Source: Bacillus sp. J37
Lineage (GTDB): Bacteria > Bacillota > Bacilli > Bacillales > Bacillaceae
NCBI RefSeq assembly: GCF_000518865.1
Contig: NZ_JAEK01000009.1
Span: 109,524 to 173,523, forward strand
DNA length: 64,000 nucleotides
Direction of reading: 5' to 3'
The notes under the pieces are model-generated. The model saw nothing but the letters and a program-made list of their open reading frames with translations, was not told the DNA's origin and ran no database searches. How positions within the stretch are numbered: the first letter of the stretch is position 1; every line of letters begins with the position of its first letter. A program made the translations under genes and the position numbers. Of the stretch, positions 27,868-37,323 are shown piece by piece.

Positions 27868-28887
27868 CTATTCCTCATTTGCGATATTCACAAAGATATC
27901 CTCTACACTAGGTTCTTTTTTGATTAATCCTGCATCCTTCAACCATTTAATTGTGTTTTCCCATTGTTGTTGATTCTGACTACCAAACCCTTCTTCTGAT
28001 TTCATCAGAGGCAATAAGATATCTAAGCTCTGAGCTTCAACATCTTTTACAAGCGGAAAATTCGACTCATCTTGGTTTTTTAATAATATCTGTAAGGCTT
28101 CATCTGGATTTTCTGCAGTAAATTGATATCCTTTTGTTGCAGCTCTCCAAAAGCCCTCGATTGATTCCTGCTCTTTTTTCCATGTTTGATCACTTGTTAC
28201 CGCTACGAGCTCATAGTAGTTTGGCACTCCATACTCGGTAGGATTGATGTTACGAGTTTCATGACCTTCATGAGCCAGCACTGGTACCTCATGATTAATA
28301 TATGCACCAATGACAGCATCTACTTTTTTACTGACAATAGAAGAGCCCAGCTCAAAGCCGACATCAATCATTTCAACATTTTCAGGGTTTCCTCCATCTG
28401 CTCTTACCATTGAATTTATTAGAGATTCATTTAAAGGGATTCCCGGAAATCCCACAGTTTTCCCTTCTAAATCCTTCGGAGATTGTATCTTGCTATCCTC
28501 CAAAAAAATGACACGATTTAAAGGTGATCGAACAATTGCACCTACTGATTTAATCTCAATATCTTGATTTGCACGAGCTATGATCACATCCGGTTGATAG
28601 GAAATACCTAAAGTGATTTTTCCTGCAGCAGCTAAATTAATAGGGTCTGTAGGGTTAGCCGGGAATTGAATATCTACATTCAGTCCTTCTTCCTCAAAGT
28701 ATCCTTTTTCTTTTGCAATGTATAAAAAGCTATGAACAGCATTCGGATACCAATCAAGCATAATACTAATATCCTTTAATTCTTCTTTCCCTGCTTCTCC
28801 ACCTGTATCAGTTGTACTTGTTTTGTTGGAACATGCGGATAAAATAACTAAAGATAGTCCTATGAACAATACGAAAGCTTTTTTCAA
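27868..28887 (-). CDS. thiY: Thiamin-precursor ABC transporter substrate-binding lipoprotein ThiY
   Basis: 339-residue NMT1/THI5-like binding protein for formylaminopyrimidine (FAMP). Lipobox LVILSAC, then ISIMLDWYPNAVHSFLYIAK, the N-terminal signature of ThiY/Thi5 proteins, and GKTVGFPGIPLNESLI. The TTG start at 28887 follows GGAGG by 8 bases and overlaps the thiX stop (TTGA). It is the last gene of the ylmB-tenA-thiZXY operon, ending right beside the tRNA-like RNA. Confidence 0.93.
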   Translation of the reverse strand: MKKAFVLFIGLSLVILSACSNKTSTTDTGGEAGKEELKDISIMLDWYPNAVHSFLYIAKEKGYFEEEGLNVDIQFPANPTDPINLAAAGKITLGISYQPDVIIARANQDIEIKSVGAIVRSPLNRVIFLEDSKIQSPKDLEGKTVGFPGIPLNESLINSMVRADGGNPENVEMIDVGFELGSSIVSKKVDAVIGAYINHEVPVLAHEGHETRNINPTEYGVPNYYELVAVTSDQTWKKEQESIEGFWRAATKGYQFTAENPDEALQILLKNQDESNFPLVKDVEAQSLDILLPLMKSEEGFGSQNQQQWENTIKWLKDAGLIKKEPSVEDIFVNIANEE

Positions 28888-29636
28888 TCTGTTTTCCTCC
28901 ATTTAAACATCTTTTTTTCTATGAGTGTTACAATAAGGAATAATCCAATTCCTACTAATGAGAGAATGACAATTGGAGCAAAAACACCAGCCCCATCAAA
29001 TTGAGTCATCATTCTTCTACTAAAATAACCTAAACCCGCTTGAGCCCCAATCCATTCACCAATAGCAGCACCTATAACACTTAATGTAACAGCGACCTTT
29101 ACCCCTGATAAAAAATACGGCGCACACCCGGGAATCTGAAGCTTAAAGAAAATATCTTTTTTACTCGCTCCCATTGTCAATAGCATTTCTTTATATTCCT
29201 TGCTTGTTGCTTTAAGACCATCATATGTATTTACCGTTATAGGGAAAAACGTAATAAGAATAGTCACAATAACTTTACTCCAAATCGAGTAACCAAACCA
29301 AAGAACAAATATGGGGGCAAGTGCAATAATTGGTATGGTTTGAGATGAAATAATCAAAGGATATAACGTTTTTTCAACCGTACTACTTACACTCATCCAA
29401 ATTGCCAGGCCTACCCCCAAGAAAATCGATAAACTTAACCCGATGATGATAATTAGAGAGGTAGCCGGTAAATGCTCTAAAAATAACGGTTCTTTTATGT
29501 CCCAAATTTTCATCATTACATCAGTTGGTGTAGGAAGGATAAACCCCATATTCAGCAATTCTGCACCTATTTCCCAGATGACTAATAGCAGGATGATAAG
29601 ACTAAAGGAGGCACCATATTTATGTATCAATTTCAT
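28884..29636 (-). CDS. thiX: Thiamin-precursor ABC transporter permease ThiX
   Basis: 250-residue permease with about six membrane segments. The EAA loop reads EYKEMLLTMGASKKDIFFKLQIP, which docks the ATPase. It belongs to the SsuC/TauC-type permeases. The ATG overlaps the thiZ stop (ATGA), indicating tight coupling. The substrate is assigned from operon context with thiY, tenA and ylmB. Confidence 0.93.
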   Translation of the reverse strand: MKLIHKYGASFSLIILLLVIWEIGAELLNMGFILPTPTDVMMKIWDIKEPLFLEHLPATSLIIIIGLSLSIFLGVGLAIWMSVSSTVEKTLYPLIISSQTIPIIALAPIFVLWFGYSIWSKVIVTILITFFPITVNTYDGLKATSKEYKEMLLTMGASKKDIFFKLQIPGCAPYFLSGVKVAVTLSVIGAAIGEWIGAQAGLGYFSRRMMTQFDGAGVFAPIVILSLVGIGLFLIVTLIEKKMFKWRKTD

Positions 29637-30403
29637 AGTTTCTGCCTCGTTCGCAACTCATCTAATAGTTCATCTTTTAATTGGAGAATATCTGGATGAT
29701 TCAAGTCTTTTATATTTCTGGGTCGAAGTAACGGAATCTTAATTTCTTTTAATTTCGTTGTAGGTGATTCAGAAAACACAAAAATACGATCTGATAAAAA
29801 TAATGCCTCATTCACATCATGAGTAATAAACAAAATCGTTTCGTTCCGCTTTTGCCATTGAGCTAATAACCATTCCTGAAGTGATAATTTTGTAATTGCA
29901 TCTAATGCACTGAAAGGCTCATCAAGTAATAGAATGTTAGACCCGCTTAATATTGTTCTTAAAAAAGATACACGTTGCCTCATTCCCCCTGATAAATCAC
30001 TTGGAAAATGATTTTCCACTCCTTTAAGACCAAACTCATCTAATAGCATGATCACTTTTTTATATGCCTCCCGCTTTTTCATTCCTTTAATCTCAAGTGG
30101 GAGTGCTGCATTTTCTACAATTGTCCGCCAAGGTAAGAGTAAGTCTTGTTGAGGCATGTATCCTACCTGTCCCAGTCTATTGATAACAAGCTGATTTCGT
30201 AGGAAAATCTCGCCTTCACTTGGTTGTTCCAATCCTGTGATTAATTTAAATAATGTACTTTTTCCAGACCCGCTTGGCCCAAGAAAACTGATAAATTCCC
30301 CCTCATATAGTTCCAGATTCAGGTTTTTAAGAATCGGCTTTTGCAAGTCATCTTTTTCGTAATGAAAACTAATATTATGAAATTGTAGTATTTTATTAGT
30401 CAT
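29633..30403 (-). CDS. thiZ: Thiamin-precursor ABC transporter ATP-binding protein ThiZ
   Basis: 256-residue ATPase of the SsuB/TauB type. Walker A GPSGSGKS, Q-loop GYMPQQDLLLPW, signature LSGGMRQR, Walker B ILLLDEPFSALD and the switch His in FITHDVNEA are all visible. The ATG at 30403 lies inside the end of tenA (8-base overlap). It powers uptake of the formylaminopyrimidine bound by ThiY. Confidence 0.94.
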   Translation of the reverse strand: MTNKILQFHNISFHYEKDDLQKPILKNLNLELYEGEFISFLGPSGSGKSTLFKLITGLEQPSEGEIFLRNQLVINRLGQVGYMPQQDLLLPWRTIVENAALPLEIKGMKKREAYKKVIMLLDEFGLKGVENHFPSDLSGGMRQRVSFLRTILSGSNILLLDEPFSALDAITKLSLQEWLLAQWQKRNETILFITHDVNEALFLSDRIFVFSESPTTKLKEIKIPLLRPRNIKDLNHPDILQLKDELLDELRTRQKL

Positions 30404-31070
30404 TAATCGGCCACATCTCTTCATGGTAAGCCATATCCCAAAACATATATTCAAAGCGTGTAGTATTCAGAAAGATTTCTTCTAATTTGCATAACTCGGC
30501 TTCTGGTTTCCCTTCTGCACATTCATCCATTAAATCAATGCACCAAGTGGCAAGCTGACCAAATTCAACTGAAGCATACATTGTAATCCACTCACCGTAA
30601 AATTCTTGGTCACATGCTTCCTTCTTTTTTGCTAAATCCTTGCCTATCTCCCAGTAGCTCCACATGCATGGAAGCAAAGCAGCAACCAACTCAGCAAGTG
30701 TTCCATTTTGACTTACATGTAACATATAATGCGTATAGGCAAGAGTTGTTGGAGAAGGCTTTGCTTCTTCTAGTTCTTGAGTTGTAATGCCAAATTTTTT
30801 CGCATATTGTCTATGAAGTTCCATCTCTTCAATTAGTGTGGAGTGTAACAATTCAGCAAAACGTGCCATTGTCTTCACATCTGTTGCTTTAACTGCACCT
30901 AATGCAAATACCTTCGCATATTCAATTAAGTACAAATAATCCTGAATCATATAAAATCGAAATTTTTCTTTTGCAAGTGTTCCATCTCCCATCCCTTGCA
31001 CAAAAGGATGAGTATGATTTTGTTCCCAAATAGGCTTCACTTTATCATAAAGTCTTTGACTAAATTTCAT
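30396..31070 (-). CDS. tenA: Aminopyrimidine aminohydrolase (thiaminase II) TenA
   Basis: 224-residue all-helical enzyme that hydrolyses aminomethyl-HMP, a product of thiamin breakdown, to HMP. Conserved features seen are the catalytic Cys in ALLPCMWSYWEIG, the YASVEFGQL segment, and the C-terminal MFWDMAYHEEMWP with catalytic Glu. It starts immediately after the ylmB stop codon. It acts on the product of YlmB in the salvage route. Confidence 0.95.
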   Translation of the reverse strand: MKFSQRLYDKVKPIWEQNHTHPFVQGMGDGTLAKEKFRFYMIQDYLYLIEYAKVFALGAVKATDVKTMARFAELLHSTLIEEMELHRQYAKKFGITTQELEEAKPSPTTLAYTHYMLHVSQNGTLAELVAALLPCMWSYWEIGKDLAKKKEACDQEFYGEWITMYASVEFGQLATWCIDLMDECAEGKPEAELCKLEEIFLNTTRFEYMFWDMAYHEEMWPIND

Positions 31071-32363
31071 TTAGGACATTCCCCTCTCTTTTTTATCTGT
31101 ATGACTCCATTCATAAATAAACATTAAAATCGATTTTGTGAATTCAACTAATTCTTCTATAGACAGTTGTTCGTTTACTGAATGGGCATGATTCAATTTT
31201 CCCGGTCCATATATAACTGTTGGGATTCCTGCGTCTGCCAACCATCCCCCATCAGTTACTGTTGGAGAAACATCTACAATTGCTGATTTTTGTAAGACTG
31301 ATTCATGTGTGGAAACTAAAAGCTTTACAGCAGGATGGGTTGGATCTACTTCTAATGAGGGAAAAATCTCCCCATAATCAACAATCATTGATTTACCGCC
31401 CCATTCAAAGTGTGGTGGATGCTCTCGAAGCCACGGATCAGACTTTGCAACATTCAGAATATGCTCTTCAATTTCCTGAATAATCTTTTCATGAGACTCG
31501 TTCGGATAATAGTGAACCGTGATCCATAAACGACATTCGTCAGCGATAAACGCAGCATGTCGTCCCCCTTCAATTACTGCCGGATTAATCGTATTTGTGC
31601 CAGGTAAAAAGCCAGGATAGCTTTTTGTCACAGCCCAATGACGCTCGAGCTCCTGAAGTCCTAGAATAATCTTGGTCATTTTTTCAATTGCACTTGCCGC
31701 AAAAAGATTTCCACCTGCATGAATCATTTGACGTCTTGTCGCATCATGATAAGTTTGTGAGCTTTTGATTGTAATCCATCCAGTAATGACCCCTCCTTGA
31801 CCTTGAATATGTAAATCGCTTGTATCAACCACAACTGCAAAATCAGCTGTATAACCTCTTTTGCAACATTCTAAAGTCCCAGCCTCTCCTACTTCTTCGC
31901 CAATGACAGATTGAAAAATAAGATCACCGGGAAGTTCAATACCTTGCTCATGTAATAATTGAATAGCAAACAATGCTCCAGCCAATCCGCCTTTCATGTC
32001 TGCCGCACCACGACCAACAATCACCCCATCCTTTACAATTGGAATAAAGGGATTTGTTTCCCATTGCTCATCTTCATGTACCTCAGCTACATCAATATGT
32101 CCATTAATAATTAAGCTTTTATAAGAAGAAGACTGAGTGCCTTTCTTAATACCAACAACGTTTGGATCATTTGGATATACATCCCACATATCAATTGAAA
32201 AACCTTTTTGCTTTAAAAAATCCGCAATGAACAGTTGTGCTTCCTTTGTATTTCGAGCGGGCGGTGCCGGAGTTTTAAATTCAATTAATTTTTGAACGAA
32301 AGAAACCAACTCAACTTTACGATCATGGACACTTTCAACTAATTGAGTAATCGATTTCGCCAA
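31071..32363 (-). CDS. ylmB: Formylaminopyrimidine deformylase YlmB (M20 family)
   Basis: 430-residue M20/ArgE-DapE-type metal hydrolase. Metal-binding motifs: INGHIDVAEV, GRGAADMKGG, and GEEVGEAGT. It removes the formyl group from N-formyl-aminomethyl-HMP brought in by ThiXYZ, giving the substrate of TenA. The TTG start at 32363 is chosen because AAGGAGGAG lies 7 bases upstream; the open frame extends 42 codons further into the riboswitch leader and is not real there. First gene of the TPP-controlled operon. Confidence 0.92.
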   Translation of the reverse strand: MAKSITQLVESVHDRKVELVSFVQKLIEFKTPAPPARNTKEAQLFIADFLKQKGFSIDMWDVYPNDPNVVGIKKGTQSSSYKSLIINGHIDVAEVHEDEQWETNPFIPIVKDGVIVGRGAADMKGGLAGALFAIQLLHEQGIELPGDLIFQSVIGEEVGEAGTLECCKRGYTADFAVVVDTSDLHIQGQGGVITGWITIKSSQTYHDATRRQMIHAGGNLFAASAIEKMTKIILGLQELERHWAVTKSYPGFLPGTNTINPAVIEGGRHAAFIADECRLWITVHYYPNESHEKIIQEIEEHILNVAKSDPWLREHPPHFEWGGKSMIVDYGEIFPSLEVDPTHPAVKLLVSTHESVLQKSAIVDVSPTVTDGGWLADAGIPTVIYGPGKLNHAHSVNEQLSIEELVEFTKSILMFIYEWSHTDKKERGMS

Positions 32364-32386
32364 GCAAACTCTCCTCCTTTTTCCAA

Positions 32387-32420
32387 ATAAAAAACCACTT
32401 CTACTTGAGAAGTGGTTTGA
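32387..32420 (-). terminator. Riboswitch terminator before ylmB
   Basis: On the minus strand AAACCACTTCTC pairs with AGAAGTGGTTT and is followed by TTTT. It lies between the TPP aptamer and ylmB, 24 bases before the TTG start. Confidence 0.88.
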
Positions 32421-32490
32421 ATGGCATAAAATAATGGTAAAAACTTTAGCAATCAAGGCTATAAATCTACCAAATATGTACTCAAACACC

Positions 32491-32576
32491 GCTTCCCTCC
32501 GCTAGTATTATCTAGATCAGGTAATAAGGGTCAAGGCATTTGCCTCTCTCAGCTTTAACAGCTCCCCTAGTGGTGA
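32491..32576 (-). ncRNA. TPP riboswitch of the ylmB-tenA-thiZXY operon
   Basis: The minus strand carries CTAGGGGAGCTG, GCTGAGAGAGG, GACCCTTATTACCTGATCT and the closing AATACTAGCGGAGGGAAG, the THI-box core. It controls the salvage operon by transcription termination. Confidence 0.96.
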
Positions 32577-32648
32577 ATCTATTGATATAAAATTAGTTGA
32601 TTCTCATTATTTTTAACATAATCTTTCCTTTTTGGCAATGTTATATTG

Positions 32649-33617
32649 TTATGGTGTAGCTGAAAAATGATTTTTCACATCTTGTTTTTGATCTAATATG
32701 TGAAACAAAAAACCAAATAAGGAGGCTAATATTTGTTGGAATAACATCCCCAGTACTACGGGTACCGCAACAGCTGCCGGAAAGTACTGAACAGCAATGA
32801 CTGCACCGGCACTAATGTTGCGCATACCGCCTGTAAACAACATCACAACCTGTGTCTCCCTGTCTCTTTTAAGGAAAATTCCTAATCCCCACGCAATAAC
32901 ATACCCTAAGCATGCAAGAAAAAACACCGTTAACGCGATTAACATTAATTTAACACTAAATTCTTTTATATAAGGAGAGATAACAGCTCCGTTAATCATA
33001 ACGACAGTGGCAAGAGCAAGCTTTGAAAACGGTGCTAATGTTTTGCCAGCCTTTACACTTTTCCCTTTCGTAAGATGATTTGTCAACATACCTAGAAGAG
33101 AAGGAATAACAACCATAAAGAATAATCCATTCATAATATCCATGACATTAATTTGTACATTTTGACCAACAAAGAGAGATAGTGTAAATGGCACTAAAAA
33201 AGGTGACAGCATGGTATCAAATAAAATTATGGATAAAGCAAGTCCAATATTCCCTTTATAAATCGTTACCCATATAAAGCTTGTAATTCCTGTTGGAATG
33301 ACAGAAGCTAAGACAAAGCCGGTAATTGTTAAATGATCATTCGGATAAAAACTTTGGCCGACTAACCAAGCAATTAAAGGCATAATTAAATGCAATAACA
33401 AAATAATCACAAATAATGGGAGGGGTTTTTTAATGACTCCTTTAAGAGATGCAAAATTTGACCCGAGACTGCCTGTTAACGTCATAAAGGCAAATAACCA
33501 TGGAATGAGAAATGTGAAAGCTAACAGCTTATCTGCAAGTAACACACCTGTTACTACACTGATTGGTGTAATGACTGGCATCCACTTTTCAAGCTGTCTA
33601 TTTATTTTATATAGCAT
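32649..33617 (-). CDS. Bile acid:sodium symporter (BASS) family transporter, YocS-like
   Basis: 322-residue protein with about ten membrane segments. BASS-family blocks are LTGSLGSNFASLKGV, LASVIPTGITSFIW and FTGGMRNISAGAVIA, where the GxRN-type motif lies at the crossover near residue 265. Family members import organic acids such as pantoate, pyruvate or bile acids with sodium; the substrate here is unknown. It lies next to the thiamin salvage operon but has its own promoter region and is not under the TPP switch, which faces away from it. ATG at 33617 with AGGAG 8 bases upstream. Confidence 0.85.
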   Translation of the reverse strand: MLYKINRQLEKWMPVITPISVVTGVLLADKLLAFTFLIPWLFAFMTLTGSLGSNFASLKGVIKKPLPLFVIILLLHLIMPLIAWLVGQSFYPNDHLTITGFVLASVIPTGITSFIWVTIYKGNIGLALSIILFDTMLSPFLVPFTLSLFVGQNVQINVMDIMNGLFFMVVIPSLLGMLTNHLTKGKSVKAGKTLAPFSKLALATVVMINGAVISPYIKEFSVKLMLIALTVFFLACLGYVIAWGLGIFLKRDRETQVVMLFTGGMRNISAGAVIAVQYFPAAVAVPVVLGMLFQQILASLFGFLFHILDQKQDVKNHFSATP

Positions 33618-33824
33618 AATGCATTCTCCTATTCGGAAAAATATCATGATGAAAAACTATGTATATGCAATTGTACCAGAAAGTAGAGGTCTTTTGTGTT
33701 TTCAAATGAATATCATCTGCAAAATGTAAAAAGTTTCTATATTTTTCCTCCCTTAAATTGCGATGATTTACGAAATTTTACGCAAAATAACCGTAATGAA
33801 TGCTTGCAATGGAGTTGAAGGAAG

Positions 33825-34670
33825 TTGAAAAAAACCTTAGTTATATGCTTATTTCTTTTATCCCTAACTTATAAACATACATATGGAATAGCGGGCGATA
33901 AAGCATCTGTTCATCCCATTAGCTTCGAACCGGAACTACCTAATTGGGAAGAAGTGAAGAAAGTGATTCCCCGTCAATCTACGTTCACAGTAATTGATGT
34001 GGATACCGGAAAGAAATTTGATGTTCAAAGAAGAGCTGGAAGCGGTCATGCCGATGTACAACCTTTAACAAAAGAAGATACCGTTATTATGAAAGTAATT
34101 TATAACGGCAATTGGAGCTGGCGGAGACGTACGGTCCTTATTCAAGTCAAAGACCGTCTTATTCCTGCTTCAATGCATGGAATGCCACATGGAGCAGGTG
34201 CACTCCAAAATGGTTTTCCGGGTCATTTTTGCATACATTTTTCAGAAAGTAAAACACATCGAACAGGTAAACTGGATTTGTCACATCACATTATGATCTT
34301 AAAGGCTGCAGGGAAATTTGATGAATATGTCACAACACTTACACCTGAACAATCATTAGAAGTATTTCTATTAACTGTTAAAAACAATGACAAAGAATTA
34401 AGTAAGAAAATGGTTTTATCCAATCATAAAAATCTAAATCAATCATTTGTATTTTTAAATGATATCGAAGGAATGCAATGGTCCATAAAAGAGACAAACC
34501 AAGATGCTTCACTCTCCCTATCCAAAAAAGTCTCTGCTGATATGAAAATTTACTTAAAGACTGTAGGTCCAGTGAAAGTGAAACAAACCTTTACCTTAGT
34601 GAGAATTTCCCCGTTTTCTTCATGGAAGGTTATAGTTGACCCTTTCTTGGAAAAAATACCGAAATCCTAG
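33825..34670 (+). CDS. Exported protein of unknown function, paired with VanW
   Basis: 281 residues with a signal peptide (about 1-22). The centre holds a striking motif: RAGSGHADVQPL, GNWSWRRRTVLI, then HGMPHGAGALQNGFPGHFCI and HFSESKTH. The clustered His, Asp and Cys look like a metal or catalytic site and resemble conserved regions in secreted Bacillus proteins of cell-wall type, but I cannot name the family. The C-terminal third (about 185-281) forms a separate beta-rich part. TTG start after GGAG. It precedes the VanW gene by 30 bases, so they are probably an operon. Confidence 0.72.
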   Translation: MKKTLVICLFLLSLTYKHTYGIAGDKASVHPISFEPELPNWEEVKKVIPRQSTFTVIDVDTGKKFDVQRRAGSGHADVQPLTKEDTVIMKVIYNGNWSWRRRTVLIQVKDRLIPASMHGMPHGAGALQNGFPGHFCIHFSESKTHRTGKLDLSHHIMILKAAGKFDEYVTTLTPEQSLEVFLLTVKNNDKELSKKMVLSNHKNLNQSFVFLNDIEGMQWSIKETNQDASLSLSKKVSADMKIYLKTVGPVKVKQTFTLVRISPFSSWKVIVDPFLEKIPKS

Positions 34671-34700
34671 ATCCAGGAAGAAATCGGAGGTTGAATTTAT

Positions 34701-35552
34701 TTGTATATGTTACTTGCACTATTCATGCTGATCGGACAGCCTGTAGAAGTATCTGATAATCTCTCGATCACTTATGAAGGAAAAGAAATCAAATCATTGC
34801 ATCGTTCTGAAGTTGCTCTTTCTCCTTTTCAGTATGATTTTATTGATGAATCTAAATTTAATGAATTAACTGATTCATTAGAATCCAACGTTTTCAGAGA
34901 ACCAGTAAACGCGTCTCTAGATCCTCATGGACGACTAATTAGTGAAAAAACGGGGCTAAAATTAAATCGTGAATTGTGGAAGAAAACATTTTATACACGC
35001 TATTTTTCCGAAGGTCCTTCAACAATTGAATTACCAACAGTAACACTTTATCCGAAGGTAGATAGTGAGCTCCTTTCTTCTATTAAAGAAAAGATGGTTG
35101 GTCAATATGTCACTTTCTTTAATAGCAGAAATGGAGAACGAACTCATAATATTAAATTAGCGTCAGATGCTATAAATAATTATGTTATCTTCCCAGGAGA
35201 GATTTTCTCGTTTAATGCAGTGGTAGGTAAAAGAACCGTCGAAAAAGGTTACTTACCAGCTCCAGTAATAGTTAGAGGGGAATTATCCGAAGGAATTGGC
35301 GGGGGAATTTGTCAAGTATCATCAACCCTTTTCAATGCAGTAGATAAAGCCGGTGTCAAGATTCTCGAGCGATACTCTCATAGTCGGAAAGTTCCTTACG
35401 TACCTCCTAACCGGGACGCAACTGTTAGTTGGTATGGACCAGACTTCACATTTAAGAACGAATATAATCAACCTTTACTTGTTCGTTCCAAGGTGATTGG
35501 TGGACAGCTTATTGTCACCATTTTTTCTTCTGATACGATTCAAATTAAATAA
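34701..35552 (+). CDS. VanW family protein
   Basis: 283 residues. A short hydrophobic N-terminus (MYMLLALFMLIGQP) is followed by a variable region and the VanW domain at about 135-280: FNSRNGERTHNI, FPGEIFSFNAVVGKRT, GGGICQVSSTLFNA and YVPPNRDATVSWYG. VanW occurs in some vancomycin resistance clusters, but the domain is common in Bacillus and its chemistry is unknown. No van genes are present, so resistance should not be inferred. TTG start with GGAGG 10 bases upstream; an ATG at 34707 is also possible. Confidence 0.9.
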   Translation: MYMLLALFMLIGQPVEVSDNLSITYEGKEIKSLHRSEVALSPFQYDFIDESKFNELTDSLESNVFREPVNASLDPHGRLISEKTGLKLNRELWKKTFYTRYFSEGPSTIELPTVTLYPKVDSELLSSIKEKMVGQYVTFFNSRNGERTHNIKLASDAINNYVIFPGEIFSFNAVVGKRTVEKGYLPAPVIVRGELSEGIGGGICQVSSTLFNAVDKAGVKILERYSHSRKVPYVPPNRDATVSWYGPDFTFKNEYNQPLLVRSKVIGGQLIVTIFSSDTIQIK

Positions 35553-35556
35553 CAGA

Positions 35557-35600
35557 AAAAGGATCAGGTCTCCCATCTACCAAGAGCTCCTGATCCTTGT
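35557..35600. terminator. Bidirectional terminator between vanW-like gene and xylB
   Basis: AAGGATCAGG pairs with CCTGATCCTT. TTTTT follows on the minus strand and TGTGTTTT on the + strand. Confidence 0.8.
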
Positions 35601-35603
35601 GTT

Positions 35604-37103
35604 TTACTTTCTAAAGGCTTTCAGCCCTTCATTTAATGATTTTGTCTGGTTGTAAACTTCTTTATAAAGAGTAAAAAGTTCTTTATATTTTTCAACATTC
35701 TCCGGAATTGGTTCATATGTTTTTTCAGGCTGAATGAAGATATCAGCAATTTCTTGTAATGATTCAGCCCATCCTGCTCCATATGCCGCAAGAATGGCAG
35801 CACCTATACCCGGTCCTTGCTCACTTTTTAACTTGATAATTTTAGCGTTGAAAACATCTGCTTGAATTTGCAGCCATGTATCATTTTTTGCTCCCCCGCC
35901 TATTGAAATGACACTTCCGATTTCTTTTCCGCTTTCACGGAAAATATTTATTGACTCATTAAGCGAAAATGTAATTCCCTCTATAACAGCACGTGCAAAA
36001 TCCTTTTTCTTATGTGATCCTTCCATTCCAATAAAGCTGGCCCGTATCGTAGGATCGGCATGAGGAGTTCTTTCACCTACCAAGTATGGAGTAAACAGCA
36101 AACCATTTGATCCGACTGGTACATTTCCAATCCCGTCTAACAAAGCGTCAAATGATTCATTCTCAGCAAATACATCCTTAAACCAACTTAAACTATATCC
36201 AGCTGCAAGTGTAACCCCCATCGTATAGAAGGCATTTTCTTTTCCATGATTAAAATAATGGACTTTTCCTGAAAAGTCACGATCATTACGTTCTTCGTAT
36301 GATAGTACAACACCTGATGTACCTACACTACAAAGGGTATTACCTTCTGATAAAATACCGGAACCAATTGCACCACATGCATTATCAGCACCACCGGCAA
36401 AGACCTTTGTTTCTGTTGAAAGACCGGTTTGTCGGGCATATTCCTCTGTAATTAGACCCACACATTCATGTGATTCAACCAATGGCGGGCAAAAATCAAT
36501 ATTCAGTTCGAATAAATCACAAATATCTTGACTCCATGACTTCTCTCCGACATTCAACAATAATGTACCTGCCGCATCTGAATATTCACTATGTACTTTT
36601 CCAGTCATACGAAAGCGTAGATAGTCCTTCGGCAGCATAAATACTGCTGCTTTTTCAAAAATTTGAGGTTCATGCTCTTTGACCCATAAAATTTTAGGTA
36701 GTGTAAAACCTTCCAATGCAGGATTTTTTGTTATGTCTAGTAAGCGCTCAGTACCGACAACCTCATAAATTCTTTGACATTGATCTGTTGTTCTTACATC
36801 ATTCCAAAGGATAGCATTTCTTAATACTTGGTAGTTGTTATCAAGAAGAACTAATCCATGCATTTGTCCTGAAAAACTAATCCCTTCAATATCTTCCACA
36901 TTACCTTTGAATGTTTGAACAAGTTCGGCAAGTCCTTCTCTTGTTTTTTCAACCCATTGCTCAGGCTCCTGCTCACTGTAACCTGACTTTTCATGAATCA
37001 AAGGATAGGATTTTGAAACTTCTTGTGCGATTGTTCCTTGTTGATCCATTAATATTACTTTTACTGCACTTGTACCTAAATCGACCCCAATAACATATTT
37101 CAT
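35604..37103 (-). CDS. xylB: Xylulokinase XylB
   Basis: 499-residue FGGY kinase that phosphorylates D-xylulose. N-terminal phosphate loop YVIGVDLGTSAVKVILMD, substrate region SFSGQMHGLVLLD, GGADNACGAIGSG and the C-terminal ISIGGGAKNDTWLQI match XylB closely. The ATG at 37103 has GGGGGAG 5 bases upstream. It is divergent from xylR, with an operator-like site and a cre-like site between them. xylA, usually just before xylB in Bacillus, is not next to it in this window. Confidence 0.93.
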   Translation of the reverse strand: MKYVIGVDLGTSAVKVILMDQQGTIAQEVSKSYPLIHEKSGYSEQEPEQWVEKTREGLAELVQTFKGNVEDIEGISFSGQMHGLVLLDNNYQVLRNAILWNDVRTTDQCQRIYEVVGTERLLDITKNPALEGFTLPKILWVKEHEPQIFEKAAVFMLPKDYLRFRMTGKVHSEYSDAAGTLLLNVGEKSWSQDICDLFELNIDFCPPLVESHECVGLITEEYARQTGLSTETKVFAGGADNACGAIGSGILSEGNTLCSVGTSGVVLSYEERNDRDFSGKVHYFNHGKENAFYTMGVTLAAGYSLSWFKDVFAENESFDALLDGIGNVPVGSNGLLFTPYLVGERTPHADPTIRASFIGMEGSHKKKDFARAVIEGITFSLNESINIFRESGKEIGSVISIGGGAKNDTWLQIQADVFNAKIIKLKSEQGPGIGAAILAAYGAGWAESLQEIADIFIQPEKTYEPIPENVEKYKELFTLYKEVYNQTKSLNEGLKAFRK

Positions 37104-37173
37104 CTTGTCTCCCCCATTGTTTTTATTTATCAAAAAAAATATATACTTCTTATCAACGGTATAATTCTCGCGT

Positions 37174-37189
37174 AAGTAAACCCTTACAA
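37174..37189 (-). promoter_or_regulatory. cre-like CcpA site upstream of xylB
   Basis: Minus-strand TTGTAAGGGTTTACTT fits the cre consensus WTGNAARCGNWWWCAW with two mismatches. It is 70-85 bases before xylB, suggesting catabolite repression. Confidence 0.5.
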
Positions 37190-37251
37190 CACTGATCTAT
37201 TGACGTCTCTACTACTCCAAAGACTAGTTAAAATTATATCATTGAGAGTAA

Positions 37252-37274
37252 AGTTTGTCTATCGGTTAAACTAA
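37252..37274. promoter_or_regulatory. Putative XylR operator
   Basis: AGTTT and AAACT form an inverted repeat over 21 bases (AGTTTGT ... TTAAACTAA), resembling the B. subtilis xyl operator. It lies in the xylR-xylB divergent region just before a TATAAT hexamer facing xylR. Confidence 0.6.
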
Positions 37275-37323
37275 GTTTATACTATAATAAAAAGTAGAAT
37301 AACATTGAAAATAGGTGAAGCAT

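Noticed and set aside
34701..35552. Vancomycin resistance function from the VanW domain
   Set aside because: There are no vanHAX, vanY or vanRS genes nearby; the domain alone is common in susceptible Bacillus.
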